64,000 nt of DNA from Microvirga sesbaniae. Its GTDB lineage: Bacteria > Pseudomonadota > Alphaproteobacteria > Rhizobiales > Beijerinckiaceae. A model generated the notes under the pieces. It ran no database searches. It worked only from the letters and a program-made list of their open reading frames with translations, and had not been told where the DNA came from. The position numbers and the translations under genes are program-made. The stretch lies in contig NZ_JAMXFJ010000007.1 in assembly GCF_025460805.1 (NCBI RefSeq), forward strand, positions 62,001-126,000, in the 5' to 3' direction. Below, piece after piece: positions 17,499 to 26,838 of the stretch; the first letter of the stretch is position 1, and every line of letters begins with the position of its first letter.

Positions 17499-19922
17499 TC
17501 AATTGGGCATCCGGTTCCGGTCGTGCTCCCGGGTCGCGCGGCGCAGCACACGCGACAGGTCCTCGGCCGCATAAGGCTTGTGCAGGAGCTCGAAGCCGTG
17601 GCGGCCCTCCTCGGCCAGCACGTGGCTGTAGCCGGAGGTGAGAACGACCGGCAGGTTCGGGTGGAGGCGTCGGATCTCCTGCCCAAGTTCGATTCCGCTC
17701 ATGCCGGGCATGACAACGTCGGAGAACACCACGTCGAAGCCGGTCACCCCGGAGAGAAGCCTGAGGGCCTCGGCGGCGTTGGTCGCCCAGGTGGTCTCGT
17801 ATCCGAGATCCTGGAGAAGCTGGGTCGAGAACGCGCCCACCTCCATGTTGTCCTCGACGACAAGCACACGCCGACCCAGGCCGTCCGCGACGTCCAAGCC
17901 GCCTTTCATGTCCGGCGCTGCGCTCAGCGTCATCGCCTCATCGATGCGCGGCAGGTAGAGGGTGAAGGTGGTACCCCGCCCGACCTCGCTCTCAACCGCA
18001 ATGTCGCCGCCGGACTGCTTGGCAAAGCCATAGACCTGGGACAAACCCAGGCCGGTCCCCTTGCCCACCTCCTTCGTCGTGTAGAACGGCTCAAAGATGT
18101 GCGGCAGCCTCTCGGGCGGAATGCCCGAGCCTGTATCGGCGATCGACACGGCCACGCAGGGGCCGGAGCTGTCGGCATGGCCCCGGATCGCGGGCATTGC
18201 CGTCCCGTTCGTGACCCGGATCGTGAGCCGGCCCTCGCCGTTCATGGCGTCTCGCGCGTTGACCACCATGTTGACGAGCGCAGTCTCGAACTGGCTCATG
18301 TCCGCCTCCACGACGCAGCGCTCCCGGTCGACATCGGTGACGATCTTCACGCGCGAGCCCACAACCGTTCGAAGCATGTCGGCGATGGATTCAACGCGTG
18401 CGCACGCGTCGAAGACCTCGGGCTTGAGCGCTTGACGGCGAGCGAAGGCGAGCAACTGTCCCGTCAGCTTGGAGGCACGGTCGACCGTGTCGGAGATCGC
18501 GTCCACGTAGCGACGGCGCCGGTCGTCGGCGAGGTTGGGCCGCCGCAGGAGATCGGTGGACGACCTGATGATGGTGAGCAGGTTGTTGAAGTCGTGGGCG
18601 ACCCCGCCCGTGAGCTGCCCCACCGCCTCCATCTTCTGCGCCTGGCGAAGCGCCTCCTCGGCCTGCGCGAGCCGGTCCTGTGCGGCGAGCCGCTCGGTCA
18701 CGTCGTACACGAACTGATAGGCGCCGATTCGCCGGCCGGCCTTGTCGCGCAGCGTGTTGTACCTCATCTCGTAGAAGCGCCGATCACGTCCGGGATCGCC
18801 GAAAGCCGCCACTTCCGTGAATTCCTCACCGGCAAGCGCGCGCTCCCAGACGGCTCGAACATCGCGCTGGTGCCCGGGTTGCTCGGCGAGCAGGTCGAGC
18901 ATCGATTGGCCGACCTTGGGGCGAACGCCATAGATGCGCTCGAACTCGTTTGCGGCTGCCCGGTTGATGGCCAGCCAACGAAAGTCGAGATCAGCCACCT
19001 GTACGACGGCGTCGGTGCCCTCCACGACGTCGGCGAGGAGCTTCTGCTCGGCCAACGCCTCGGCCACGCGGCGTTCCAATGTCTCGTTGAGCTCGCGCAG
19101 GGCCTGCTCGGCATGTTGACGCTCGGTGACGTCCCGGAACACCACGGCAACCTGGCGACGGCTCGCGGGTTCGACCCTGAAGGCCGCCAGATCCAGATAC
19201 CGGTGGGTGGCGGCGAGTTCGCGCTCGAAGCGGATGGCCTCGCCGGTCTCCAGAACGCGCCGGAAGGACGCGACCCAGTGGTCCGCTTCTTCAGGCACCA
19301 GCTCGCGCACCGTCCGTCCGACGGCGTCCGGAAGGCCGGTGTGGATGGCGCAGGCGGGGTTGGCCTCGACCCGGATGTAGTCGCTCAACGGCCCGTGGGG
19401 GCCATCAAGGAACTCGATGATGCAAAACCCTTCGTCGATATTTTCGAACAGGGCATGATAGCGCGCCTCGCTCTCCCGCAGGGCTGCGAGCCGCGCCCGC
19501 GCCTCGTACTGCCGGCGCCGCGCCCGCAAGGCGGAGCGGGCGAGGCTGACAAGGGTGGTCGGGTGGAACGGGCGCTCCAGGAACGTGACGTTGCCGAGCA
19601 CGTCCAGATAGCGCGTCGCCGCCGGGTTGCGTTCCAGCCCGCCGCCCCTGTAGGTCAGCAGCACGAAGGGGAGATCGGACCATTCCTCCTGGTCCTTCAG
19701 GCGAGCGATCAAGGCGCTCAGGTCGGTCGTGGCGAGCGCCTCCTCCGTGACGACGACGAAGCCGGCCCCGGCATCGAGCGGGACGATGAGATCCGGGAGC
19801 GACGGGCAGGGCTGCGCGGCAAAACCGGCTTCGCGCAGGATCGCGGCGGCGATCGCGGCATCCCGGCCCAGCGACGCGAGAATGAGCGCCCGCTCGGCGA
19901 CGCTGTCGTTCAACGTGGCCAT
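17499..19922 (-). CDS. Hybrid sensor histidine kinase (REC-like, PAS, PAS, HisKA, HATPase, REC)
   Basis: An 807-residue soluble hybrid kinase. Order: an N-terminal degenerate receiver-like domain (about 10-130), two PAS domains (about 150-270 and 295-420), HisKA with the phospho-accepting histidine in [11 protein letters not shown], an HATPase with [10 protein letters not shown] and [21 protein letters not shown] split across N and G1/F boxes, and a C-terminal receiver with the phospho-acceptor aspartate in [10 protein letters not shown]. No membrane helix, so it senses cytoplasmic cues. The start at 19922 ([15 protein letters not shown]) is preferred over the open frame to 20009. No dedicated response regulator lies beside it; the fused receiver suggests a phosphorelay. 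Confidence 0.9.
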   Translation of the reverse strand: MATLNDSVAERALILASLGRDAAIAAAILREAGFAAQPCPSLPDLIVPLDAGAGFVVVTEEALATTDLSALIARLKDQEEWSDLPFVLLTYRGGGLERNPAATRYLDVLGNVTFLERPFHPTTLVSLARSALRARRRQYEARARLAALRESEARYHALFENIDEGFCIIEFLDGPHGPLSDYIRVEANPACAIHTGLPDAVGRTVRELVPEEADHWVASFRRVLETGEAIRFERELAATHRYLDLAAFRVEPASRRQVAVVFRDVTERQHAEQALRELNETLERRVAEALAEQKLLADVVEGTDAVVQVADLDFRWLAINRAAANEFERIYGVRPKVGQSMLDLLAEQPGHQRDVRAVWERALAGEEFTEVAAFGDPGRDRRFYEMRYNTLRDKAGRRIGAYQFVYDVTERLAAQDRLAQAEEALRQAQKMEAVGQLTGGVAHDFNNLLTIIRSSTDLLRRPNLADDRRRRYVDAISDTVDRASKLTGQLLAFARRQALKPEVFDACARVESIADMLRTVVGSRVKIVTDVDRERCVVEADMSQFETALVNMVVNARDAMNGEGRLTIRVTNGTAMPAIRGHADSSGPCVAVSIADTGSGIPPERLPHIFEPFYTTKEVGKGTGLGLSQVYGFAKQSGGDIAVESEVGRGTTFTLYLPRIDEAMTLSAAPDMKGGLDVADGLGRRVLVVEDNMEVGAFSTQLLQDLGYETTWATNAAEALRLLSGVTGFDVVFSDVVMPGMSGIELGQEIRRLHPNLPVVLTSGYSHVLAEEGRHGFELLHKPYAAEDLSRVLRRATREHDRNRMPN

Positions 19923-20026
19923 CTCGAAGCCTCCGGGCCCCGACGGGTTCCTCCGCGCAGGGGCCGGCCTCGCATTCCGGCGAGCGGCAGGATGCCGGCG
20001 ATGCCGCAACGCGTCATGACCAACTC

Positions 20027-20398
20027 TCAGTGCACGGATCGCAAGCGGTGCGTAGCCTCGAGGACGAATGCGACAGCGGCGGTCAGTTCGTCCTCGTCGA
20101 ATTCACGGCAGCCGATGCTGCTGATGTCCGCGCCGCCCGTCCGGGAGCGGAGTTCCAACGAAAACGGCGGCAGGCCAGCAACGGCAGCCTCACGATCCTC
20201 CGTCAGGCTCACATCGACACTGCCGAGCCGGATGACGGTGACTGTCCGATAGGTCTCCAGGTTGTCCGGCCCGACGGCGAGTTGAATGTAGGCACGGAGG
20301 ATCTGCTGCTCGATCCAGTCAGGACACAACTCGGGATACGCGGCATGACCCGCGAGGACGGCACGCGATCGAAGCATTCCACTCTCCATGGGGTTCAT
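20027..20398 (-). CDS. Hypothetical protein
   Basis: A roughly 123-residue acidic product upstream of, and in the same direction as, the hybrid kinase. It has balanced composition (ICLPDW-type blocks such as YPELCPDWIEQQILRAYIQL and FDEDELTAAVAFVLEATHRL), unlike the Arg-rich shadow frames. No family recognised. Start is uncertain: ATGs at 20398 and 20389 are both possible, and the frame is open further. Confidence 0.5.
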   Translation of the reverse strand: MNPMESGMLRSRAVLAGHAAYPELCPDWIEQQILRAYIQLAVGPDNLETYRTVTVIRLGSVDVSLTEDREAAVAGLPPFSLELRSRTGGADISSIGCREFDEDELTAAVAFVLEATHRLRSVH

Positions 20399-20583
20399 GA
20401 CATCCGGCGGCCCAAGCGGGCACTCACGACGGCCTGCCTGCTGCGGCAGCCCTTCCCACCTGGAATGTCGATGGCCGGCCTTATACCAGAGACCACGACG
20501 GAAAGGATTGCTCCCGAGGGACAAAGGCTTGTCGGATCGGGCCGCCGGTGTACGATCAGGACACCGGATTCCATGGGGGGACC

Positions 20584-21642
20584 ATGCCATCATCCATGAG
20601 AACCCAGGGGGAGATGCCACCCAGCGCAGGGGGGGTCATGGCCCGGCTTGCGGTGGCCCGCCTGACCGCGGCCGGCATCGATCCGGCTCTCCTTCTCAGG
20701 CAGGCGGGGATCGCGTCCGCGCAGGTCGACGATGTCGAGGACGAGGTCGGGGCCGACGCGCAGGTCACGCTCCTCAATCTGGCCGCAGATGCGCTCCGGG
20801 ATGACCTGCTCGGATTTCACCTCGCCCGCGAATTCGACCTCCGGCAGGTCGGGCTGCTCTACTACGTGCTCGCCTCGTCCGACCTGCTTGGCGACGCTCT
20901 GGCCCGGGTCGAGCGCTACAGCACGATCGCCAACGAAAGCATTGCGCTGAGCCGCGTGCCGGGAAACGAGGCCGCGATCCGCTTCCAGTATGTTGGCGTT
21001 CCGCGGCATGCGGACCGTCACCAGATGGAGTTCTGGATCACGGCGCTCGTGCGGATCTGCCGGCATCTGACCGGCTCTGATCCCAGACTGTCCCGAATTG
21101 CCGTGATCCATCCCCGTTGCGCTGCCTCGAGAGCCATCGAAGACTATCTCCGATGCCCGATTGCGTTCAAGGACGCGACGGACGAGATCGTGTTCGCACC
21201 CGACGCGCTCCGGTTGCGGCTGGGGCATGCGGATCCCTATCTGAACAGGATCCTGGCTCGCCACTGCGAGGAGGCCCTGGCCCGGCGGGTGCATCCTGTT
21301 GGACGACTCCAGGCCCGCGTCGAGAACGCCATTGCGCCGCTGCTGCCGCATGGTCGGGCACGGGTCGACGTGGTTGCGCGGAGCTTGGGCATGAGCCGGC
21401 GGACGCTGGCGCGGCATTTGGCGGGAGAGAGCCTGACCTTCACCGACATTCTTGAAAGGGTGCGTCGGCAGATGGCACAGCAGTATCTCAGGGATCCAAG
21501 CCTGCCGATCTCGCGCATTGCCTGGCTGCTCGGCTATCAGGAAGCCGGCGCCTTCACGAACTCCTTCAGGCGGTGGACCGGCGTCACCCCGATGGAGATG
21601 CGCACGGGCCATTACCGCGACTCGGCGTCAGGGCCAAATTGA
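20584..21642 (+). CDS. AraC family transcriptional regulator
   Basis: A 352-residue regulator. The N-terminal two thirds match the Arabinose_bd/OruR-type ligand domain (VARLTAAGIDPALLLRQAGI, FDLRQVGLLYYVLASSDLLG). The C-terminal AraC DNA-binding domain has two helix-turn-helix units, VDVVARSLGMSRRTLARHLA and ISRIAWLLGYQEAGAFTNSF, ending in FRRWTGVTPMEMR. The ATG at 20584 has GGGGGGA before it; the frame is open from 20548. It is divergent from the small gene above and may regulate unlinked targets. Confidence 0.9.
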   Translation: MPSSMRTQGEMPPSAGGVMARLAVARLTAAGIDPALLLRQAGIASAQVDDVEDEVGADAQVTLLNLAADALRDDLLGFHLAREFDLRQVGLLYYVLASSDLLGDALARVERYSTIANESIALSRVPGNEAAIRFQYVGVPRHADRHQMEFWITALVRICRHLTGSDPRLSRIAVIHPRCAASRAIEDYLRCPIAFKDATDEIVFAPDALRLRLGHADPYLNRILARHCEEALARRVHPVGRLQARVENAIAPLLPHGRARVDVVARSLGMSRRTLARHLAGESLTFTDILERVRRQMAQQYLRDPSLPISRIAWLLGYQEAGAFTNSFRRWTGVTPMEMRTGHYRDSASGPN

Positions 21643-21750
21643 CCAACCGGAGACATCAGGCGCCCTGCATCCGCGTCCAGCGCGACTTCCGAGGCGCTCC
21701 TGGTCCGCCACCCGACCACAGGGGCTGTCCCGCCGATCACCCCAACCTGC

Positions 21751-22113
21751 TCACTGCTTCTCGGCCCGCCAGTGCCCGGAGCATTCCCGTCGTCCCTGTA
21801 GGCTCCAATGGCCTGAACCGGAGCGCCCGGACAAGCTGCCGGTCACCTCGATCTTGGCCCTGTTGCTTTCAGCGGTCCCCTGGATGCGTCCGCTCGGATC
21901 CAATCGCCCCCTGATGGTGGCTCGCCTTGGGGCGCCGCTGCGAACGGCGCCATTCTCGATGACGGCGGTATAGCGGTAGACCCGCGCGCATCCCCCCTTG
22001 CTGGGGACCGCCTCGATGTTCCACCGCCCGTCGAACTGCTGCTGCGCCCAGGCAGCGCTCCCACCCGATGCGAGGATGACCATCAATCCGATGGCCGCTG
22101 AAAGTCGATGCAT
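21751..22113 (-). CDS. Small secreted hypothetical protein
   Basis: A 120-residue protein with a clear signal peptide (MHRLSAAIGLMVILASGGSA, cleavage near AWA-QQ). The mature part begins FDGRWNIEAVPSKGGC and is rich in short beta strands with two cysteines, one in GGC and one in RRECSGHW, that could form a disulfide. Such small periplasmic proteins are frequent in Hyphomicrobiales; function unknown. Confidence 0.72.
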   Translation of the reverse strand: MHRLSAAIGLMVILASGGSAAWAQQQFDGRWNIEAVPSKGGCARVYRYTAVIENGAVRSGAPRRATIRGRLDPSGRIQGTAESNRAKIEVTGSLSGRSGSGHWSLQGRRECSGHWRAEKQ

Positions 22114-22168
22114 GGAGATCTCCCGCTCCCTGGCACTCCAACGCCCAATCGGTCGGAACGATCCCGCG

Positions 22169-22414
22169 TCACCCGCGGCAGCCCTCCGTGCGCCACGCGG
22201 TTGGCGTCCGGCCCGACCCGCGCCGGAAGGCCGGGGTGAAGGCGCTCGCCTCCGAGGAGCTGAGCGCCGCAGCAGTCCCGCCGAGCGGGCCCTCGGTATC
22301 CTCCAGCCGTTGCCGGGCGATCTCGAAGCGCGTCTGGTTCACGACGGCCCGGCAGCCCATCCCGCGGATCTTCAGCTTGTCTGGTCTATCCGGGTCAGGC
22401 TTGAGGTTGCTCAT
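22169..22414 (-). CDS. Possible small hypothetical protein
   Basis: An 81-residue frame starting MSNLKPDPDRPDKLKIRGMG. The first half looks like a real soluble protein (VVNQTRFEIARQRLEDTEGP); the last third is Arg/Gly/Ser-rich and may be out of a true frame. GAGG precedes the ATG by about 11 bases. Confidence 0.35.
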   Translation of the reverse strand: MSNLKPDPDRPDKLKIRGMGCRAVVNQTRFEIARQRLEDTEGPLGGTAAALSSSEASAFTPAFRRGSGRTPTAWRTEGCRG

Positions 22415-22465
22415 CGCATTCGCCTCAAAACCTCCCGCCTGTCAGGCAGCGAGGTCCCGCCCTGA

Positions 22466-22600
22466 GGCTAAAGCATCGGACGGACCCAGCGGGCCGCGTC
22501 AGCGGCCCGCTGGGTCCGCCTCATCCGATGCGCCGGTCAAGAGAAGGAGCCTCGGATGAATCCCAAAAGTGGTGTCCACTTTTCACGTCCGCGGCTCTAG
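22466..22600. repeat. Palindromic intergenic repeat with strong hairpin
   Basis: A copy of the family: GCATCGGACGGACCCAGCGG at the left pairs with CCGCTGGGTCCGCC and CCGATGC on the right, giving a long stem at about 22470-22530. The second half carries CCCAAAAGTGG and CCACTTTTC and ends CTCTAG. It sits just downstream of the epimerase gene and could end its transcript. Confidence 0.75.
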
Positions 22601-22603
22601 GTC

Positions 22604-23464
22604 CTAGCTTGACGGGGCCGCGCGCCAGCCGTAACGCGGCTTGTATCCCAGAAGCCGTTGCGCCTTTCCAATCGAGAGGAGCGTTTCGTTCGGCTCGACC
22701 TCCCTGGTGAAAGCAACGTCCGGATAGAACTCCGCCATCAGTTTCGCGTTCGGCCGCGACATCACGGTGTCAGCATTGGCAATGATGAACACCTCGGCGC
22801 CTTTGAGCGGTGCCTCAAGAGCCCTCCGGACCGCCTGTGCCGCATCCCGCGCGTCGATGTAGCCCCACAAGTTCCACCTCCGCGATTGCGGGTCGGCTTC
22901 AAACGAGGCAAAGCGCGCGTAATCGGCCGGCTCCATCACGTTGGACAAGCGCAGGCCGATGATCTTCAGCTCGGGATCCCAGCGGCAGAATTGCTGCGCC
23001 ATTTCCTCGCCAAGGAACTTTGATAGCGAGTAGGCTGTCTCCGGGCGCGCAGAATATTCCTCATCGAGAGGAGCGTACGGAGGAGGTTCGTCGAACGGAA
23101 GGCCGAGGACCGTTTCGCTTGAGGCCCAGACAAGGTTGCGGATGACAAGCTTCCGCGCCGCCTCGAAGACATTGTACGTGCTGAGAATGTTGTTCCTGAA
23201 GGTGACGGCGTTTGTATGTCGTCCCGGTGCCGGAATGGCCGCCAGATGCACAACAGCATCCACACCCTTATGTCGTGAATCGACTTCCGATAGAGCCTCC
23301 AGGGCTTGGCCGAAGTCGGTCAAGTCAGCCTCCACGAAGGGGCAGAGCGCCTCACTCGGATGCATCGCATCCACGTTGATGACCTCGTAGCCATGCTCAA
23401 GAAGATCACGGACGCACGCCCGGCCCGCCTTCCCGCTCCCTCCTGTCACAAGAACCCGCTTCAT
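22604..23464 (-). CDS. NAD-dependent epimerase/dehydratase (extended SDR)
   Basis: Nucleotide-sugar or uronate-type extended short-chain dehydrogenase, 286 residues. The Rossmann motif is VTGGSGKAGRACVRDLL at the N terminus. A cofactor-domain aspartate follows at the end of strand beta2 (VINVDAM). The catalytic tyrosine and lysine are in YSLSK at about residue 143. Substrate unknown; uronate dehydrogenases and UDP-sugar epimerases share this layout. It stands alone. Confidence 0.85.
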   Translation of the reverse strand: MKRVLVTGGSGKAGRACVRDLLEHGYEVINVDAMHPSEALCPFVEADLTDFGQALEALSEVDSRHKGVDAVVHLAAIPAPGRHTNAVTFRNNILSTYNVFEAARKLVIRNLVWASSETVLGLPFDEPPPYAPLDEEYSARPETAYSLSKFLGEEMAQQFCRWDPELKIIGLRLSNVMEPADYARFASFEADPQSRRWNLWGYIDARDAAQAVRRALEAPLKGAEVFIIANADTVMSRPNAKLMAEFYPDVAFTREVEPNETLLSIGKAQRLLGYKPRYGWRAAPSS

Positions 23465-23697
23465 CCCTGATCCTCCTCATGGTCTGGACACCACACAATC
23501 GACCGACGATCAGCTCAAAGGTTCCGCTGATACCATGCTGACGCCTTCAGCGTCGCTGTTTGGATTGGCCCGCAGAAGCGGCTTCCGTCTCCATCCGTTG
23601 GCTGATCACGTTCGATCCTAGCCGATCCTGCTGACATCTCTGTATCAGATCCGCTCACCGCATTGATGAACAGCCCTCATCGCTATCAATGCGGCCG

Positions 23698-24111
23698 TCA
23701 CGACTCGAGCTGATCGAGAACGGCACGCAGGGTCGAATGGACCTGACGGTGAGACGCATCATACGCGTGGAAGCCGGGGTTGGGCATAATCCACCGGTCG
23801 AGGACGGTCTCGAGCTCTCCCGCGCTCAGTTCCCGCCCCACCCGGTCGCGCAGGCAACAGAAGAGGCCCACACCCGCCCCGGCCATGCGGATGGAAAACT
23901 CCGTGTCATCAAGCTTGAGGCTTCCGGGAACGTCGGGCGAAACGGCCTCGTCCTTCTTTGGATTTAGATTGAGGGGCGACAAGCACCCGGTCGATGGATT
24001 TCTTGCCATCCGAGCCTCGCCGACGCCTTCCCAGCCCTCATGCTTGTCCAGGATGGTACGGACGCCTGAGCGGACCACGTCATGGTCGTCAGCGACCAGG
24101 ATGCGCACCAT
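23698..24111 (-). pseudogene. Chimeric remnant: response-regulator N terminus fused to LysR C terminus
   Basis: The first 33 residues (MVRILVADDHDVVRSGVRTI) are the start of a NarL-type receiver with the acidic pocket DD. They stop well before the phosphorylation site. After GEARMARNPSTG the frame becomes the C-terminal effector lobe of a LysR regulator: SLKLDDTEFSIRMAGAGVGL, CLRDRVGRELSAGELETVL, then PGFHAYDASHRQVHSTLRA. Neither half can work alone, since both the helix-turn-helix of LysR and the rest of the receiver are missing. It looks like a deletion joining two genes. The frame is open to 24204. Confidence 0.7.
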
Positions 24112-24200
24112 GACACCCCTTTCCTCCCGCCATGCCTTCATAGCGCGCAAGGTCGGCCGCGGCACTTGGGGGAAACCCTGAGAAGGGCGCGGGCCGGCCT

Positions 24201-25175
24201 TCATTGCGGCCGCCGCGGATGTCCTTGAAGCAGCCCCGACAGCGGGATGTTAATCGTTGCGTAGACGGCTGTGCCCTGGAGGCGGCGGTAGGAATCGAAT
24301 TCGAAATAGGCCCGCAGGTTGGTGTAGATCTGCTGGTCGCCGACCTTGAAGTTGTAACCGATCTGCGGCCCGATCCCGCGCGTGCGCGACTTGTTGGGGC
24401 CGAGGAAAGCGGGCTGCCCCTGGTCGGCCGTCAGCTGCTGGTAGTAATAGCCGACGACGCCGACGAACAATTGCTGGTTGAGGAACTGGCTCGCGGCCAG
24501 GTCGAGGTGCAGGTCGAGCCCGTTCGTGTAGTCGGTCGACGGGTTCTCGAAGTTCCGGGTGAGCCCGAGGGTCGCCGAGAACTCTGTGCCGGTCTTCGTG
24601 TTGAGGTAGGTGTAGGCCCCACCGACGTCGATCGCCGCGTGGCCGATGCCGATGCTGGCAAGCGAGTTCGGGCTGTAGGTGCCGACCGGGATGTTGCCCG
24701 TGACATAGGCCATGACATTGTGGTGGCCCGCATTCCAGAACAGTTGCGCCGTGGGGATGAGATCGCTGCCGCCGAACACCGAGTCTGAGCGCGAGACGGA
24801 CCGAGGCCCGACCGCGACCGTTCCCGACGTCGCGTCGTAGCCTGGCGCGAAGGACAGCGAGACGCTGGCGCGCGCGCCGAGGATCATGGTGTCCGGGGTA
24901 TAGGTCGGCGTGACGAAGAGCGCGTCGAACGACGAATCCAGCCCCGACGATAGCAATCGTCCGCGCGGCAGCACGCGCCCGGCCCCGACCGAGCCCTGGT
25001 AGCCGTAGAACACCAGCGGCAGCGACCAGCCGGGCGTGGGCGCGACCGCCGCGAAGCTGCCGTACTGGCCCGGCAACCAGAAACTCTTGCCTCCTTCGTC
25101 CGCGAACGCGGAGCCAGCCTGAGAGGCGGCGAGCGCAAGCCCCGCGCCAAGGATCCTGCCGTACCATCTCGTCAC
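24201..25175 (-). CDS. Outer-membrane MetA-pathway (phenol degradation) family protein
   Basis: About 324 residues with a signal peptide (LGAGLALAASQAGSAFADEG) and alternating beta strands to the end, as in the Phenol_MetA_deg/SphA group of outer-membrane barrels. Typical segments are LPLVFYGYQGSVGAG, IGHAAIDVGGAYTYLN and GIGPQIGYNF. Likely a channel or adhesin-like barrel for hydrophobic substrates. I chose the GTG at 25175 because GGAGGGG precedes it; the frame is open to 25232. It lies just downstream of the arylsulfatase and probably shares its transcript. Confidence 0.75.
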   Translation of the reverse strand: MTRWYGRILGAGLALAASQAGSAFADEGGKSFWLPGQYGSFAAVAPTPGWSLPLVFYGYQGSVGAGRVLPRGRLLSSGLDSSFDALFVTPTYTPDTMILGARASVSLSFAPGYDATSGTVAVGPRSVSRSDSVFGGSDLIPTAQLFWNAGHHNVMAYVTGNIPVGTYSPNSLASIGIGHAAIDVGGAYTYLNTKTGTEFSATLGLTRNFENPSTDYTNGLDLHLDLAASQFLNQQLFVGVVGYYYQQLTADQGQPAFLGPNKSRTRGIGPQIGYNFKVGDQQIYTNLRAYFEFDSYRRLQGTAVYATINIPLSGLLQGHPRRPQ

Positions 25176-25242
25176 GACGTCGCCCCTCCGGGCATTGGAA
25201 GCATGAATGTTTCCGTCGGAAGGCTCGCGCATGCAAGCCCTC

Positions 25243-26766
25243 TCAGCCGCCGCGCCCGAAGCGCGTGATGTCCGGCGCAGGCGGGTTCGGGTACTTCCTG
25301 ACCGACGCCAGGTACTCCTCGACCACCTTGAGCGCGGGTTCGCTGACCCAGCCGAACAGGCCCGCGACCACCAGGTCCTCGTGCGGATCCATCTCGATGT
25401 TGTACGCCTTGGGATAGCCGGCCATCGGCGCGCTGGCCGAGAAGATCCCGGGCTGCCGCTGCGGCCCCGTGCCGGTCGGATGGATGTCGGTGAAGTACAT
25501 GCGCCACTGCTTCCAGCGCGCGGCGACGAGATCGCCGCCGATGAAGCTCAGCAGGCTCTCGCGGTGCCCCGTCGCGCTGGTGCCGAGCAGGACGTCGGTC
25601 TGGTTCACGCCGTCGATCGCCCGGTCCTCCGGCAGCTTGCCGCCGACAATGTGCGCGAAGGTCGGCAGGAAGTCCATGATCGAGAACATCGCGTAGGACG
25701 TGGTGTCGGCCTTGACCTGGCCGGGCCAGCGGATGATGGCGGCGGTGCGGATCGCTCCCTCGGTCGCTTCGCCGAGCTCGCCGCGGAACGGGCCGGAGCT
25801 GCCCATGTCCGGCGTGCCCTGGTTGCCGAATTCCCGCGCGGCCTCGCCGTAGGGCCCGTTGTCGGAGGCGAACACCACGAGGGTGCTGTCGTCGACGCCG
25901 AGCTCCTTGAGCGTGTCGAGGATCTGGCCGACGTGGTAATCGCCTTCCATGACCTTGTCGCCGTAGTTGCCGACCCGCGACCGGCCCTTGAATTGCACTG
26001 AGGGCAGGTTCGGCGCATGCCCCATCGAGAACGGCAGGTAGAGGAAGAACGGCTTGCCGGCCGCCTTCTGCTGCCGCATGAACGCAATCGACTTGTCCAC
26101 TAGCTCGTTGTCGATGCTGGCGCGCATCTCCTGGGTGAATGGCTTGACATTCCGCAACGGCCCGCCGGCTGTCGCCTCGACGACTTGCGGCCCGCCGGCC
26201 AGGAGCGCGGCGTGCGGCGCCGCCATGGAGCGGGTCAGTTCGATGGTGTCGACATAGGTGGCCGCATCCCAGGAGATGTCCGGCGGGATGCCGTAGAACT
26301 CGTCGAAGCCGTGCGCGGTCGGCAGGCTCTGCGGTTCGCTGCCGAGATGCCACTTGCCGTAGATCGCCGTGGCGTAGCCCGCGTCCTTGAACAGCTCGCC
26401 CATGGTGAAGGCGCGCGCGGACAGGGTGTAGGGGGAGCCCGGGATGGCGATGAGCGACAGGCCGTTGCGGATCGAGTACTGGCCCGTCATCAGCGCCGCC
26501 CGCGATGGGGTGCAGGCCGGCTCGACCAGGAACTGGGTGAGGCGCAGGCCCTCGCGGGCCATCTGGTCAAGACGCGGCGTCGGTGCTCCGCGCAGCTCGC
26601 CGCCGCCATAGCAGCCGAGATCGCCGTAGCCGACGTTGTCGGCGAGGATGAACACGACATTCGGCTTCGCGGGCTGGGCCAGGACTGAGGTGCCTGACAC
26701 GGTCAGGCCCGCCAGGCAGGAGCTGAATGCCAGTGCGGCCAGCGCATGGCGTATGGATCGGGACAT
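25243..26766 (-). CDS. Secreted arylsulfatase
   Basis: Sulfatase of 507 residues, exported by an N-terminal signal (cleavage near VLA-QP). The formylglycine signature CTPSR is at 85-89, where Cys85 would be converted to the catalytic residue. The metal-site opening reads FILADNVGYGDLG, with N in place of the second D of the usual ADDxGYGD. Later motifs GKWHLGSEPQSLPTAHGF and FASDNGPYGEA are canonical. It hydrolyses sulfate esters in the periplasm. It lies between a HAD phosphatase and an outer-membrane barrel gene, a grouping that suggests uptake and desulfation of an external compound. Confidence 0.92.
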   Translation of the reverse strand: MSRSIRHALAALAFSSCLAGLTVSGTSVLAQPAKPNVVFILADNVGYGDLGCYGGGELRGAPTPRLDQMAREGLRLTQFLVEPACTPSRAALMTGQYSIRNGLSLIAIPGSPYTLSARAFTMGELFKDAGYATAIYGKWHLGSEPQSLPTAHGFDEFYGIPPDISWDAATYVDTIELTRSMAAPHAALLAGGPQVVEATAGGPLRNVKPFTQEMRASIDNELVDKSIAFMRQQKAAGKPFFLYLPFSMGHAPNLPSVQFKGRSRVGNYGDKVMEGDYHVGQILDTLKELGVDDSTLVVFASDNGPYGEAAREFGNQGTPDMGSSGPFRGELGEATEGAIRTAAIIRWPGQVKADTTSYAMFSIMDFLPTFAHIVGGKLPEDRAIDGVNQTDVLLGTSATGHRESLLSFIGGDLVAARWKQWRMYFTDIHPTGTGPQRQPGIFSASAPMAGYPKAYNIEMDPHEDLVVAGLFGWVSEPALKVVEEYLASVRKYPNPPAPDITRFGRGG

Positions 26767-26838
26767 GGTATCCTCCCTTGAGACGATCAGGTATCCCCTC
26801 CCGCCTGACCGCAGCCCGATGCCGCGATCCAGTCGCGG

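Noticed and set aside
17523-20252. A 909-residue plus-strand frame
   Set aside because: It is antisense to the hybrid kinase; composition is His/Arg/Val shadow-like and no domain is seen.
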